A stretch of 64,000 bases of DNA from JABDGM01 sp046349975 (GTDB lineage: Bacteria > Planctomycetota > Planctomycetia > Pirellulales > Lacipirellulaceae), in the NCBI GenBank assembly GCA_046349975.1, contig JAXMBH010000002.1:124001-188000 (forward strand). The letters run 5' to 3'. The notes under the pieces were generated by a model. That model was not told the DNA's origin and ran no database searches. It worked only from the letters and a program-made list of their open reading frames with translations. Position 1 is the first letter of the stretch. Each line of letters starts with the position of its first letter. Below, piece after piece: positions 35,353-43,565 of this stretch. The translations under genes were made by a program, and so were the position numbers.

Positions 35353-37587
35353 TTATTTGCCGTTGGTCGCCGCGGCGGGTTCGAGATTTGCCGGGGCGGT
35401 TGCCGTTGTTAGTGGTTCGGCGGCGATGCGTTCGGCGAACGAGCGGAGGTCGCTGAGTTCGGGCGTGTCGGCGCCGAGTTGGAAGCCGCTTTTTTCGGCG
35501 ACCAAGAGGCTCACCAGCAAGCCGAGCAGGCCGCTCGTGGCGCTGGCGTCTGGCGACGTCGAGCCGCCGGCGTCGTGGCCGTTCGAACCGGCCATGAAGA
35601 CGCGTTCGGGAACGAGCGGCTGCTTGCTCTGGGAGAGGTTCTTCGACACGAGCGACAGGGCGTACAACCGTGGGTCGCCGTACGAGGCGATGCGTCGCAA
35701 GAGCACCGAGGCTTCGGCCAGACCGACTTGGGCGATGCGTTGCGACTGGCCGCGGCCGGCGAGTTGTTCGCGTTCGGCGGCGGCTTTCGCCAGCACGACC
35801 GTTTGCTCGGCCTCGCGGCGTGAGCGGGCGAGCTCGGCGTCGGCGACGACGATCGTCTGCTCGGCCTTTTTGCGGGCCATCGCCAGGTCGGCTTCGCTTT
35901 GGCTCTCGGCAACTTGCACGTTGACGCGAGCGTTCGTGAGCTTCGTCTGCATGTCGGCATGGGCTTCGGCTTCGAGCAGCACGCGGCGTTTTTCGGCTGC
36001 GATGCGTTGGCGGTCGTATGTTTCCACTTGCTCGGTCGACAGTTGGCGTTGCCGCAACTGTTCGAGCAGCGTTTCGATTTTCGAGTCGCCTTCGCGCGGG
36101 TCGGGCTTGCCGATGAGCACGTCGACGCATTCGATATCGAACTCGTGAAACTTCTCGCGGAGCTTCTCACGGGCTTCGCCCTGGATCTTCTGCCGTTCGT
36201 GCAGCAGCTCGAGCATGGTCTTGGTGTGGGCGATATCGCGGAAGAACGCGCTGAGCATCGGGTCGAGCGTTTGCGTGATGAGTTTCTTCACGTCGCCAAA
36301 GCGTTGGATAACGCCCGGGGCACGCTCGTAGTCGATATGCACCACGACCGAGAGCGGGAGCAGCGGCTCGTAGGCGTCTTTCGTCACGAGGTCGATCGAT
36401 TTGAGACTTTCGTCATAACGATGCGACTCGCTTTTGCCCGTGATCCAATGGAGCACGAAGTTGGTGGTGGGCACGAGGACGATGCTGCCGGCGAACGTGT
36501 TGAACGCGTATTTGCCGGGGCCGAGCGGCCGCATGCGCACGCCGCGTTCGCCTTCGCCGACGCGTTCACCATGGCGGAAGCCGGTGCCGGTGAGGTCCTG
36601 GCCTTCGCGTCCGTAGTAGCTCACGACGACGCCGACGTAGCCGATCGGCACGACGGTTTTTGGAATGAGCTCGACCGAGGCGAACCAGCGGTTGATGAAG
36701 TAGGTACCATCGGTGAGCGGCACATACTGCCGACCACGCCGACCACCGGCCGCGAGGAAGGCTTCGGGATCCTGGTAGTTGTTGTGATAGTTCGGTTCGC
36801 TGGCGTTCGTGCCGACGGCTGGAGCGATAATTTCGCCGGGGGCGAGCGACGGACCGTCTTGGATCGTGACGATGCCGATGCTGTCGACTTCGCAATCTTG
36901 GTCGGCATCGAACGGGTCGGCCGCGTGCATTTTGCGACCGATGACGACGGGGCTGAAGCCGTCGACGGCGAGCAGAGCGTCGCGCCATTGCAGGATCGCC
37001 TGCCACTCGCTTTTCTCGACGAGGTCATCGAGTGCGTGGACCTTCGATTCGGTGATGACGGTGAATACGGCAAGGTTAATGGCGTACACGCCTTCGCGGA
37101 GGATGCCGCGCTGGCGACCGCGTTGACCGGCATCGGGGCCGGCGAGGAACGCGGCGGCGTCTTGGAAGTTATTGCAATCGACGAGGCGGCCGAGCGTTTG
37201 GCTCGAGGGCAGCGGCTCGCCGTCGCGGGCGTACACGTAGCCGATCTTGCCTTCGGAGATGGTGACGAGACGGACCTTGTGCACGGCGTATTGCCATCGC
37301 CAGAGTCCGATGTGGACGCCACCGCGGAGGAGCGCGGCCTGATAGCCGGCTTCGCCGCCCAGGGCGATGATGCGGCCTTCGCCGACCGAGCCGCTGGAGG
37401 ACCAGAGCTTTTCGACAATGCCGACGTAATCGTTCGGAATGTAGCGGAGCGCGAGCCAGATCCAGAGGAGCGGCAGGAGCACGAGCGCGGCCATCACGAC
37501 GAGCGTGGTGGTGGTGAACTCGAACCAGATTTCAGCGGGGGCGAGAACTGGGAGGATCCAGTTCGCCAGGGAAAAAGTGGTAAACAT
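35353..37587 (-). CDS. Flotillin/SPFH (Band 7) domain membrane protein
   Basis: 744 aa from the ATG at 37587, which has AAAGGA 7 nt upstream; the frame is open to 37809 without conserved sequence. One TM segment at about residues 24-47 (TLVVMAALVLLPLLWIWLAL), then RYIPNDYVGIVEKLWSS and a Band-7-like region. From about 480 to 640 it is a long Glu/Ala/Gln/Arg coiled coil (RQRQLSTEQVETYDRQRIAAEKRR, AELARSRREAEQTVVLAKAAAERE), typical of flotillins. Expected to form membrane oligomers or microdomains. Stands alone between repeat-rich gaps. Confidence 0.85.
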   Translation of the reverse strand: MFTTFSLANWILPVLAPAEIWFEFTTTTLVVMAALVLLPLLWIWLALRYIPNDYVGIVEKLWSSSGSVGEGRIIALGGEAGYQAALLRGGVHIGLWRWQYAVHKVRLVTISEGKIGYVYARDGEPLPSSQTLGRLVDCNNFQDAAAFLAGPDAGQRGRQRGILREGVYAINLAVFTVITESKVHALDDLVEKSEWQAILQWRDALLAVDGFSPVVIGRKMHAADPFDADQDCEVDSIGIVTIQDGPSLAPGEIIAPAVGTNASEPNYHNNYQDPEAFLAAGGRRGRQYVPLTDGTYFINRWFASVELIPKTVVPIGYVGVVVSYYGREGQDLTGTGFRHGERVGEGERGVRMRPLGPGKYAFNTFAGSIVLVPTTNFVLHWITGKSESHRYDESLKSIDLVTKDAYEPLLPLSVVVHIDYERAPGVIQRFGDVKKLITQTLDPMLSAFFRDIAHTKTMLELLHERQKIQGEAREKLREKFHEFDIECVDVLIGKPDPREGDSKIETLLEQLRQRQLSTEQVETYDRQRIAAEKRRVLLEAEAHADMQTKLTNARVNVQVAESQSEADLAMARKKAEQTIVVADAELARSRREAEQTVVLAKAAAEREQLAGRGQSQRIAQVGLAEASVLLRRIASYGDPRLYALSLVSKNLSQSKQPLVPERVFMAGSNGHDAGGSTSPDASATSGLLGLLVSLLVAEKSGFQLGADTPELSDLRSFAERIAAEPLTTATAPANLEPAAATNGK

Positions 37588-37616
37588 GCGACGTTCCTTT
37601 CGTTGTGGTGCGCAGT

Positions 37617-37733
37617 TGTAGTGGGCACGCTCTGCGTGCCGTAACTGGAGCACAAATGGCTGTTTGCGATGGGTAATGCGGCGGCTGTTGCTGGAGGTCC
37701 AGCAACGGGCACGGCGGAGCGTGCCTGCTACAC
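37617..37733. repeat. REP-like inverted repeat upstream of the flotillin gene
   Basis: TGTAGTGGGCACGCTCTGCG (from 37617) pairs with GGCACGGCGGAGCGTGCCTG (37709 onwards) over about 25 nt with a few mismatches, separated by about 65 nt. It lies just upstream of the flotillin start, where its promoter would be expected. The rest of the 741-nt gap to 38328 holds 7-nt repeats of the GAGAGTC type (37874-37908) and no gene. Confidence 0.65.
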
Positions 37734-38220
37734 TAGTTCGCACGCCAGAACGGTGGTGCTTATCGCCGCAGCGCAGTGGCGAAGAAAGCCCTTCCACTTG
37801 GCCGAACAACGCGTTCGACCGGCCGACGAGGTTAGCTGACGGGCTAGGGCTGGAAAGTGCCCCGATGGATTGGAGTCGAGAGCTGAGAGTCGAGAGTCAA
37901 GAGCCAGAGTGTTGTACTGACCTGATCACCGATATCCGAGATCCCACGACTTCAGATCGCATCTGCGCCCCGTGGAGAACTTGTGTGGTTGTTTGCTTGC
38001 GCCCGCACTTGTTCGCCGTTTGGGTCCCCCGCTGCCGCGTCTGGCGACGTGGCATTAGGCTGCGTGACGCTCATTATAACGTCACAAGGCATTCGCCGTA
38101 GAAGTGCGAATATTGGGCAGATTGCAACTGGTTATGGCTGTGGGAATTGCTCAAAATGGGACGGCTTTAAGTGGCGTTGACGGGTGATGAGTAGCGACCA
38201 CGACATGAAGTGAAAAAAAC

Positions 38221-38312
38221 GTATTCACCACGGATAGCACGGATGACACGGATATGAAAAGGAAGCTTGCTATTCCCATCAGTGATATCCGTGTTATCCG
38301 TGGTAAATAAAT
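38221..38312. repeat. ACGGATA-type tandem and inverted repeat before the PQQ gene
   Basis: TTCACCACGGATAGCACGGA and following ACACGGATAT form 9-nt tandem units (38223-38255). They pair imperfectly with ATCCGTGTTATCCGTGGTAA (38287-38306). The region is just upstream of the ATG at 38329. Same style as the element between pgi and gnd. Confidence 0.6.
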
Positions 38313-38328
38313 TCGGAGCGCCATACAG

Positions 38329-39567
38329 ATGATCGTGCGAATCCCTCTCTTGATGTTGTCGCTGTTGATTGGTTCGTCATTGCACGCCGCGGACTGGCCG
38401 CAGTTTCGGGGGCCGACGGGGGATGGTGTTTCGACGGCGAAGAATGTGCCCGTCGAGTGGAGCGCGACCGAGCATGTGGCTTGGAAGCAGGCGGTGCCGG
38501 GCGTGGGGTGGTCGTCGCCGGTACTGGTGGGCGGCAGGATTTATTTGACGACGGCTGTGGGTAAAGACGGCGCGCCGGTGTCGTTGCGGGCGATGTGTTT
38601 CGCTGCCAGTGACGGTCACACGTTGTGGGACGCGGAGCTATTTCGTCCCGAAGCCGGTCCGGCCAAGGAGATGCACGGGAAGAACAGTCTGGCGAGCCCG
38701 ACGCCGATCGTGGCGGGCGATCGAGTTTATGTTCACTTCGGACATTTGGGGACGGCCGCACTCGATCTGGCAGGCAATGTCGTGTGGCGGCAGAGTGCGC
38801 TCGCGTATCATCCGCAGCATGGCAATGGCGGGTCGCCGGTGCTAGTGGGCGACGTGCTGGTGTTTAGCTGCGATGGCCGGGAGGGCCCGTTCATCGCGGC
38901 GCTGGATTGTAAGACGGGCGATGTGCGGTGGAAGGTTGATCGCGAGACGACGGCGAAGAAGACGTTTTCATTCAGCACGCCGGCGGTGATCGATGTCGAT
39001 GGGCAGACGCAGGTGATTTCGCCCGGCAGCGGATTGGTGGGAGCGTACGATCCACGCGATGGCCGCGAGATTTGGCGGGTGCGGTACGGCGAGGGTTACT
39101 CGGTGGTGCCGCGGCCAGTGTTTGCGAAGGGGTTATTGTTTTTAGCGTCGGGTTATGATCGGGCGATGTTGTATGCGATCAATCCGCAGGGGGCGCAGGG
39201 CGACGCCACGGATACGAACGTAGCATGGACGGCTGAGAAGGGCGCGCCGCTGACGCCGTCGGTCGTCGTGGTTGGCGATGAGATTTACTTCGTGTCGGAC
39301 AATGGCGTAGCGACGTGTGCCGATGCCAAGACCGGGAAGGTGTACTGGACGAAGCGGCTGGGCGGGAACTATTCGGCATCGCCTGTGGCGGCGGAGGGTC
39401 GGATATATTTTCTTAGCGAAGAAGGCGCGACGACGGTCGTGCGGGCGGCAAAGGAATTTGACGCGCTCGCGAAGAATGAACTGGGGGAGCGGGCGCTGGC
39501 ATCGCCGGCGGTGGATGAGGGGACGATTTATTTGCGCACGGAAGGGGCGCTGTGGAAGATCCAGTGA
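38329..39567 (+). CDS. Exported PQQ-like beta-propeller repeat protein
   Basis: 412 aa with signal peptide (RIPLLMLSLLIGSSLHAAD). It begins DWPQFRGPTGDGVSTAKNVPVEWS, the common opening of planctomycete PQQ-like proteins. Blade repeats follow: GKDGAPVSLRAMCFAASDGHTLWDAEL, ALDCKTGDVRWKVDRE, AYDPRDGREIWRVRYGEGYSVV, CADAKTGKVYWTKRLGGNYSASPVAAEGRIYFLSEEG. Likely a scaffold or binding protein in the periplasm; redox activity is not shown. No neighbour suggests a partner. Confidence 0.87.
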   Translation: MIVRIPLLMLSLLIGSSLHAADWPQFRGPTGDGVSTAKNVPVEWSATEHVAWKQAVPGVGWSSPVLVGGRIYLTTAVGKDGAPVSLRAMCFAASDGHTLWDAELFRPEAGPAKEMHGKNSLASPTPIVAGDRVYVHFGHLGTAALDLAGNVVWRQSALAYHPQHGNGGSPVLVGDVLVFSCDGREGPFIAALDCKTGDVRWKVDRETTAKKTFSFSTPAVIDVDGQTQVISPGSGLVGAYDPRDGREIWRVRYGEGYSVVPRPVFAKGLLFLASGYDRAMLYAINPQGAQGDATDTNVAWTAEKGAPLTPSVVVVGDEIYFVSDNGVATCADAKTGKVYWTKRLGGNYSASPVAAEGRIYFLSEEGATTVVRAAKEFDALAKNELGERALASPAVDEGTIYLRTEGALWKIQ

Positions 39568-39578
39568 AGTTTGCTAGT

Positions 39579-39598
39579 GGATAGTTGATAGTTGTGGG
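39579..39598. repeat. Second copy of the GGATAGT-type repeat
   Basis: GGATAGTTGATAGTTGTGGG just after the PQQ gene matches the end of the tandem array at 34599-34630, which also runs into TTGTGGG. The shared flank suggests a dispersed element. Confidence 0.5.
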
Positions 39599-39700
39599 CT
39601 CAATAGAATTGGACTGCTACGTGAATCGGGTTTTGAGAATTCGTTGAAAGCTACGAGGTGGTCGCATCCGGGCAGAAACAAACCTGAAAGGGAGGTTTCG

Positions 39701-39952
39701 ATGTCAATGAAACTGCGTTCGGCACTGGCTGGATTGGCGATAATCATGCTGGGATGGTTCGTCGCCGCGCAATCGTCATCACGCGGGGAAGGATCGACTC
39801 AGGGAATACAACGCTGGCAGTACCACATCGAAATAGCTTCGGAAATTACCGAGGCCAACGCGAGTGCCTTGGGTGCGGACGGCTGGGAGCTAGTGACGGT
39901 CTTCCAACAGCACGAAGGGCAGTTTCGGGCGATCTTCAAACGCAAGGGTTAA
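39701..39952 (+). CDS. Small exported DUF4177-like protein
   Basis: 83 aa. The start at 39701 follows AGGGAGG by 5 nt, overruling the longer frame from 39644. Signal peptide SALAGLAIIMLGWFVAAQSS, then IQRWQYHIEIASEITEANASALGADGWELVTVFQQHEGQFRAIFKRKG. The WxY...LGxxGWELVxV...FKRK pattern is typical of the DUF4177 fold, whose function is unknown. Convergent with the mono-heme gene, whose stop is 36 nt away. Confidence 0.78.
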   Translation: MSMKLRSALAGLAIIMLGWFVAAQSSSRGEGSTQGIQRWQYHIEIASEITEANASALGADGWELVTVFQQHEGQFRAIFKRKG

Positions 39953-39988
39953 CGAGCGCGGCCGACATCGTGGTGGCCGTTGTGCGAA

Positions 39989-41407
39989 TTATTGCGTGGC
40001 ATTGGCAACTGTATCGCTTTGCCAATAGCTCGGTACTTGTGGTTTTGTTTGCTGCACGATTTCGGCGATTGCCAGGCGATCGGCGGGCGTGAGATGGTCG
40101 AAGCGAGGCTCTTTCAGTTTGCCGGTGAGCACATCCCACAAGCGCTGCCACACGTAGGCCCGCATTTCCTCCGGCAGCGCGTCGAAGCTGGGTGAATAGA
40201 TGAGGTAGCTGCAGGGGTATTGAAAGAGCCGCGTTTTGAGGTCGAAATCGCGGAGTGAGCGGCCATGGGAGTCGCGCGGGCCGCGGGCGGCGAATTCGGC
40301 GGCGAAGGTCGAGGTGCCGCGGATTTCGTCGGTGAGCGGGGCTTCGTCGACGAAGAGCAGCGCGTCGACGAGCTTGTCGCCGGCGTTCTGGATGCGGTGC
40401 GTGACGCTTTCGAGCCGGTTCGTGGCGGGCTCGCCGAGTGCGCGGTTGATTTCTGTTTGATAGTAGAGTGCACTGCGGGCTTCAAAGTTTGCGCGGGTGA
40501 TGCGGTTGTGCATCGTGGTTTGGTGTTCGAGCACCATAAGGGCGACGATGTCGCTGTGGGGCGCGAGGTAATGGTCGGTGGCAAAGCGCTCGCTGAGCGA
40601 AGTCAGGTTTTCGCCGGTGGAGTTATCGACGGGCTCGTGCACTTCCGAGGTCGCGACGACTAGATTGCCGAGATGTTTTTGTTTGCCGTGGGTGCCGGTG
40701 ACGTACCAACCGCCCCAGCGGTGTTCGAGCGGCGTGGTGTAGTCGACGGTGTAGCCGCCGGCGGAAAGGAGGGGCTCGCCGCTCTTGCTTGTGAAGAGCG
40801 AGCGAGCGAGGAGGCCGGGGACGCTCTCGCTACGTGAGGAACTGTGACACACAAGGCAGTTCTCGGTTTGACGTTGGATGTGCGCGGCGTCGGTCTTCTT
40901 CTGGTCGACCGTGTAGAACACCGTGCCGAGCTGCGGATCGATCGCGGCGACTTCGAGGACATCGCCATTGCGGCAGTAGCCGATGTAAGTGTCGTCGTTG
41001 AAGTAGACAGCCCGCGGCGTGCGGGGGCTAATGCGAGCCCGCTGCAAGCTCGTCTTGGAGAAGACGAGCATTTGCGAGGAGATCGGCACGTGAGTCGCCT
41101 TGAGGAGGGCGGGCAGGTAGCCGAGGTTGTTGTCGAAGTCGAGTTTTTGTTCGCCGCTGTCGAGACGGGAGATGAGATCGGCGACGCGGTTATGGGGCGT
41201 AGACCTCGTGTATTCGATGGGAGGGCGTTCGAAATCGTCTTCGGCGTGGCAGCGTGAAGCTGTGCCGACGGCGAAGGTTGCGACGAACGCAGCAAGATAA
41301 TAGAAACGGACGGCGGTCGGCCGAGGACAGTGGCGGGACCGCGCTCGGCTTCGCGAAGCCTTGGCCTCGCGGCTAAACGGTTCGGGGTGGCGCATGTGAC
41401 TCACCAT
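39989..41407 (-). CDS. Exported mono-heme cytochrome-like protein
   Basis: 472 aa. N-terminal hydrophobic segment (RFYYLAAFVATFAVGTASRCHAED) after a basic stretch, so exported. A single CxxCH heme motif lies in ENCLVCHSSSRSESVPG. The rest (YFNDDTYIGYCRNGDVLEVAAIDPQLGTVFYTVDQKK, EHRWGGWYVTGTHGKQKHLGN, HSDIVALMVLEHQTTMHNRITRANFEAR) suits a family seen in planctomycetes whose function I do not know. An alternative ATG is at 41395. Divergent from the Rrf2 gene, with a palindrome between them, so redox-responsive control is likely. Confidence 0.78.
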   Translation of the reverse strand: MVSHMRHPEPFSREAKASRSRARSRHCPRPTAVRFYYLAAFVATFAVGTASRCHAEDDFERPPIEYTRSTPHNRVADLISRLDSGEQKLDFDNNLGYLPALLKATHVPISSQMLVFSKTSLQRARISPRTPRAVYFNDDTYIGYCRNGDVLEVAAIDPQLGTVFYTVDQKKTDAAHIQRQTENCLVCHSSSRSESVPGLLARSLFTSKSGEPLLSAGGYTVDYTTPLEHRWGGWYVTGTHGKQKHLGNLVVATSEVHEPVDNSTGENLTSLSERFATDHYLAPHSDIVALMVLEHQTTMHNRITRANFEARSALYYQTEINRALGEPATNRLESVTHRIQNAGDKLVDALLFVDEAPLTDEIRGTSTFAAEFAARGPRDSHGRSLRDFDLKTRLFQYPCSYLIYSPSFDALPEEMRAYVWQRLWDVLTGKLKEPRFDHLTPADRLAIAEIVQQTKPQVPSYWQSDTVANATQ

Positions 41408-41431
41408 TTTGCGGCCAGCGGTTTGTATTGA

Positions 41432-41455
41432 ATTCTACACACAGATGTGTAGAAT
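41432..41455. promoter_or_regulatory. Perfect palindromic operator between the cytochrome-like and rrf2 genes
   Basis: ATTCTACACA-CAGA-TGTGTAGAAT: ten-base arms, four-base centre, exact symmetry. It lies 25 nt from the minus-strand start and 27 nt from the rrf2 start, in an AT-rich stretch. This is the size expected for a dimeric winged-helix Rrf2 regulator, so autoregulation and control of the divergent gene are inferred. Confidence 0.75.
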
Positions 41456-41481
41456 AAGCAATTGGGTCTGGAGCCTTTGCG

Positions 41482-41910
41482 ATGTTGCCGAAAACATCTG
41501 AATACGCGCTGCGCGCTGCCGTATGGCTGGGGCGGGAGCCCGAGAGCACCGAATCGGCCGATGAGCTGGCGAAGGTGACGAAGGTTCCCCGGCGGTATTT
41601 GCACAAGGTGCTGCAAGACCTGGTGCATGCGGGGCTGGTGCGTTCGCAGCCAGGGCCTGGCGGCGGTTACGGGCTCGCAAAGAAGCCGAATGCGATTTCG
41701 ATTCTAGACGTGGTGAATGCGGTGGCACCGCTGGAACGGATTCGCGGCTGCCCATTGGGGCTTAAGTCGCACACAAGTTTGTGCCCGTTACACAAAGAAC
41801 TCGATGAAGTGTATGCGACGATAGAAGAGTCGCTGGCGCGGGTGACGATTGGGCAGCTGCTGACGTCGACGCGGGATATTGTGCCGCTGTGCGAAGTGGG
41901 GCCGCGGTAG
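41482..41910 (+). CDS. Rrf2 family transcriptional regulator
   Basis: 142 aa winged-helix protein. LPKTSEYALRAAVWLGRE opens the family, TKVPRRYLHKVLQDLVHAGLVRSQPGPGGGYGLAKKP is the recognition helix and wing, and RGCPLGLKSHTSLCPLH has two Cys and two His that could bind an Fe-S cluster; a third Cys lies near the end (VPLCEVG). The spacing differs from the three-Cys motif of IscR and NsrR. GGAG precedes the ATG. Probably senses redox, iron or nitric oxide and acts at the palindrome just upstream. Confidence 0.88.
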   Translation: MLPKTSEYALRAAVWLGREPESTESADELAKVTKVPRRYLHKVLQDLVHAGLVRSQPGPGGGYGLAKKPNAISILDVVNAVAPLERIRGCPLGLKSHTSLCPLHKELDEVYATIEESLARVTIGQLLTSTRDIVPLCEVGPR

Positions 41911-42030
41911 GCTTGTTCATTTCGGGAAGTTTATCAGGACCCTGGCGCGGCAGGGCATTCTCGAAGTTCGTGGCTCGATGCGCTGTTGGGGTGCGTCGCG
42001 CCTGAGCTGGATGGTGCCCACTCGTCGAGA

Positions 42031-42456
42031 CTATGAGGCGAGCTTTGCATCCATCGTGACTTTGGTGTTGAGGAGGCGCGAGATGGGGCAGCCGGCTTTG
42101 GCATTGTTGGCGGCAGCTTCAAAGGCTTTCTGATCGGCGCCCGGGATTTTCACGCTGACGTCGAGGTGAGATTCGGTCACGGTGAAACCGGCGTCGGTTT
42201 TTTCCATCGTGATCGTGCAGAGCGTTTTGATTTCAGTGGCGGTCATGCCGGCGTTGCCGAGTTGGCCGGAAAGGGCCATCGAGAAGCAGCCGGCGTGGGC
42301 GGCGGCGATAAGCTCTTCGGGATTCGTGCCCTTGCCTTCTTCGAAGCGGGTGTTGAATGAGTACTGGGTGCTGGAAAGAACGCCGCTGTCGGTCGAGATC
42401 GTACCTTTGCCGTCTTTGAGGCCGCCGCTCCAAACTGCCGAGGCTTGCCGCTTCAT
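42031..42456 (-). CDS. OsmC family peroxiredoxin-like protein
   Basis: 141 aa from the ATG at 42456, chosen because AGGAG lies 7 nt upstream (the frame runs on to 42534). KRQASAVWSGGLKDGKGTIST, then NPEELIAAAHAGCFSMALSGQLG holds the first redox Cys, and NNAKAGCPISRLLNTKV the second. OsmC proteins reduce organic hydroperoxides. It lies in a stress-related neighbourhood, but no sigma-54-type site was found upstream. Confidence 0.9.
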   Translation of the reverse strand: MKRQASAVWSGGLKDGKGTISTDSGVLSSTQYSFNTRFEEGKGTNPEELIAAAHAGCFSMALSGQLGNAGMTATEIKTLCTITMEKTDAGFTVTESHLDVSVKIPGADQKAFEAAANNAKAGCPISRLLNTKVTMDAKLAS

Positions 42457-42701
42457 GGTTTTGCTCCTGTCTATACGATTTGACGATGTATTTCGGGGAC
42501 CGCTCATATTGCGCGAGGAGTGGCGGTTCGCCAAGGGGGTAGAGTGGAAGAAGTATGTAGCAGGATTCCGGATTGCGGTGGCGTTCCGGCTAGTTGGGAC
42601 TGCTTCGTTGAACTCGATTAGCCGGCCGACTTAACAACTTGTTTGGTGACTGAATTCTTGCGAATTCAGTTACAGCACGCGGAGCGTGGCTACCATATTT
42701 C

Positions 42702-43184
42702 TCAATCGACAGGGCCACGGTCGCGGGTGAAAGCCTCGGCGTACCAGGTTTGCAGCGTGAGTTCTTGCTTACGGATGCGAGCGAGCAGCATTACCCCTTC
42801 GTTGATGAGCGCCCGCGTCAGGCGGGTGGCTTTGTCTTCGTCGGGTTCGAGCTTTGGCGATTGCTCGGCGGCTCGCGTGAGTGTTTGGCGGAACTTTTCG
42901 AAAGCTTCGAGGATGGCGCAGTCCTCTTCTTTGAGCCGGTCGATCTGAGAGAGCAACTCGGGGTCTTGGTTACCGATTTCGTCATACTCTTCGGTATGAA
43001 ATTGGGTCAGCTCGCGATTGAGCTTGTCAGCGGCCTCGTTGGCAGTGAGCTGGAGATGTTCGAACCAAACCCCCAAATCGCCAGCGATAATCGGTGTGAG
43101 CAGCGCTTTCTCAAACGCGTCGAGTGCGGTTTTCAGTTCAGCGTCGGAAGTTGCTGGGGCGGATTGCTTGCCATCGGTGGTCAT
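42702..43184 (-). CDS. Conserved-looking helical hypothetical protein, divergent from the poly-HAMP kinase
   Basis: 160 aa, highly charged and helical (TALDAFEKALLTPIIAGDLGVWFEHLQLTANEAADKLNREL, HTEEYDEIGNQDPELLSQIDRLKEEDCAILEAF), with no signal or TM segment. GGAG lies 6 nt before the ATG. I do not recognise a family; scattered His, Glu and Asp could suit a hemerythrin-like bundle, but this is a guess. It has a strong sigma-54-type promoter (43241-43256) and is divergent from the giant kinase, so it may be a target or partner of that system. Confidence 0.72.
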   Translation of the reverse strand: MTTDGKQSAPATSDAELKTALDAFEKALLTPIIAGDLGVWFEHLQLTANEAADKLNRELTQFHTEEYDEIGNQDPELLSQIDRLKEEDCAILEAFEKFRQTLTRAAEQSPKLEPDEDKATRLTRALINEGVMLLARIRKQELTLQTWYAEAFTRDRGPVD

Positions 43185-43240
43185 TCGTCGCTCCAGAGGC
43201 GCGTGTAACTGTGGTTGAAGATGTAGTTCCGCAGTTTTTT

Positions 43241-43256
43241 AGCAAGCGCCGCGCCA
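43241..43256 (-). promoter_or_regulatory. Sigma-54-type -24/-12 site for the gene starting at 43184
   Basis: Minus-strand reading TGGCGCGGCGCTTGCT matches TGGCACG-N4-TTGCW at 11 of 12 scored positions, with GG and GC ten bases apart. A transcript would start near 43230, about 45 nt before the ATG. Confidence 0.75.
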
Positions 43257-43408
43257 AAAAGGCGAGATGGTCAGCCAAGATTCAGTCCGGTGTATTTAGT
43301 GGCGTGTATTCGATCAGCGTGGCTCATTAATGACCAGTCGTGCTGTGGGCCCGCCGACTGAAAGCACGCATGTGACGTGGTTTCCGGCAAATCAAGCTGA
43401 TTTCAAAC

Positions 43409-43424
43409 TGGCCCAATAAGTGCA
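43409..43424 (+). promoter_or_regulatory. Sigma-54-type -24/-12 site for the poly-HAMP kinase
   Basis: TGGCCCAATAAGTGCA matches TGGCACG-N4-TTGCW at 9 of 12 positions, with the required ten bases between GG and GC. The expected start near 43435 is about 130 nt before the ATG at 43566. Weaker than the divergent site. The two lie back to back about 150 nt apart, within a 381-nt gap without a gene. Confidence 0.5.
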
Positions 43425-43565
43425 TATGTGGCCAGTCAGGCCTAGCTGGCGGCGGTGCACATTCCGTCTATTTCCAGCATTTCTGTACACGGCGGTGCAG
43501 TTCATCGCTTCCCCGACGCATGCGTTCAGCGCTGATACCACGGTTTTGACAAGGAGAATGTCGCC

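Noticed and set aside
35899..37644. Plus-strand open frame of about 581 codons
   Set aside because: Antisense to the flotillin-like gene, which has a ribosome site, TM segment and coiled coil.
42457..42630. Sigma-54-type promoter for the OsmC gene
   Set aside because: No site with correct spacing, so this gene is left outside the proposed regulon.
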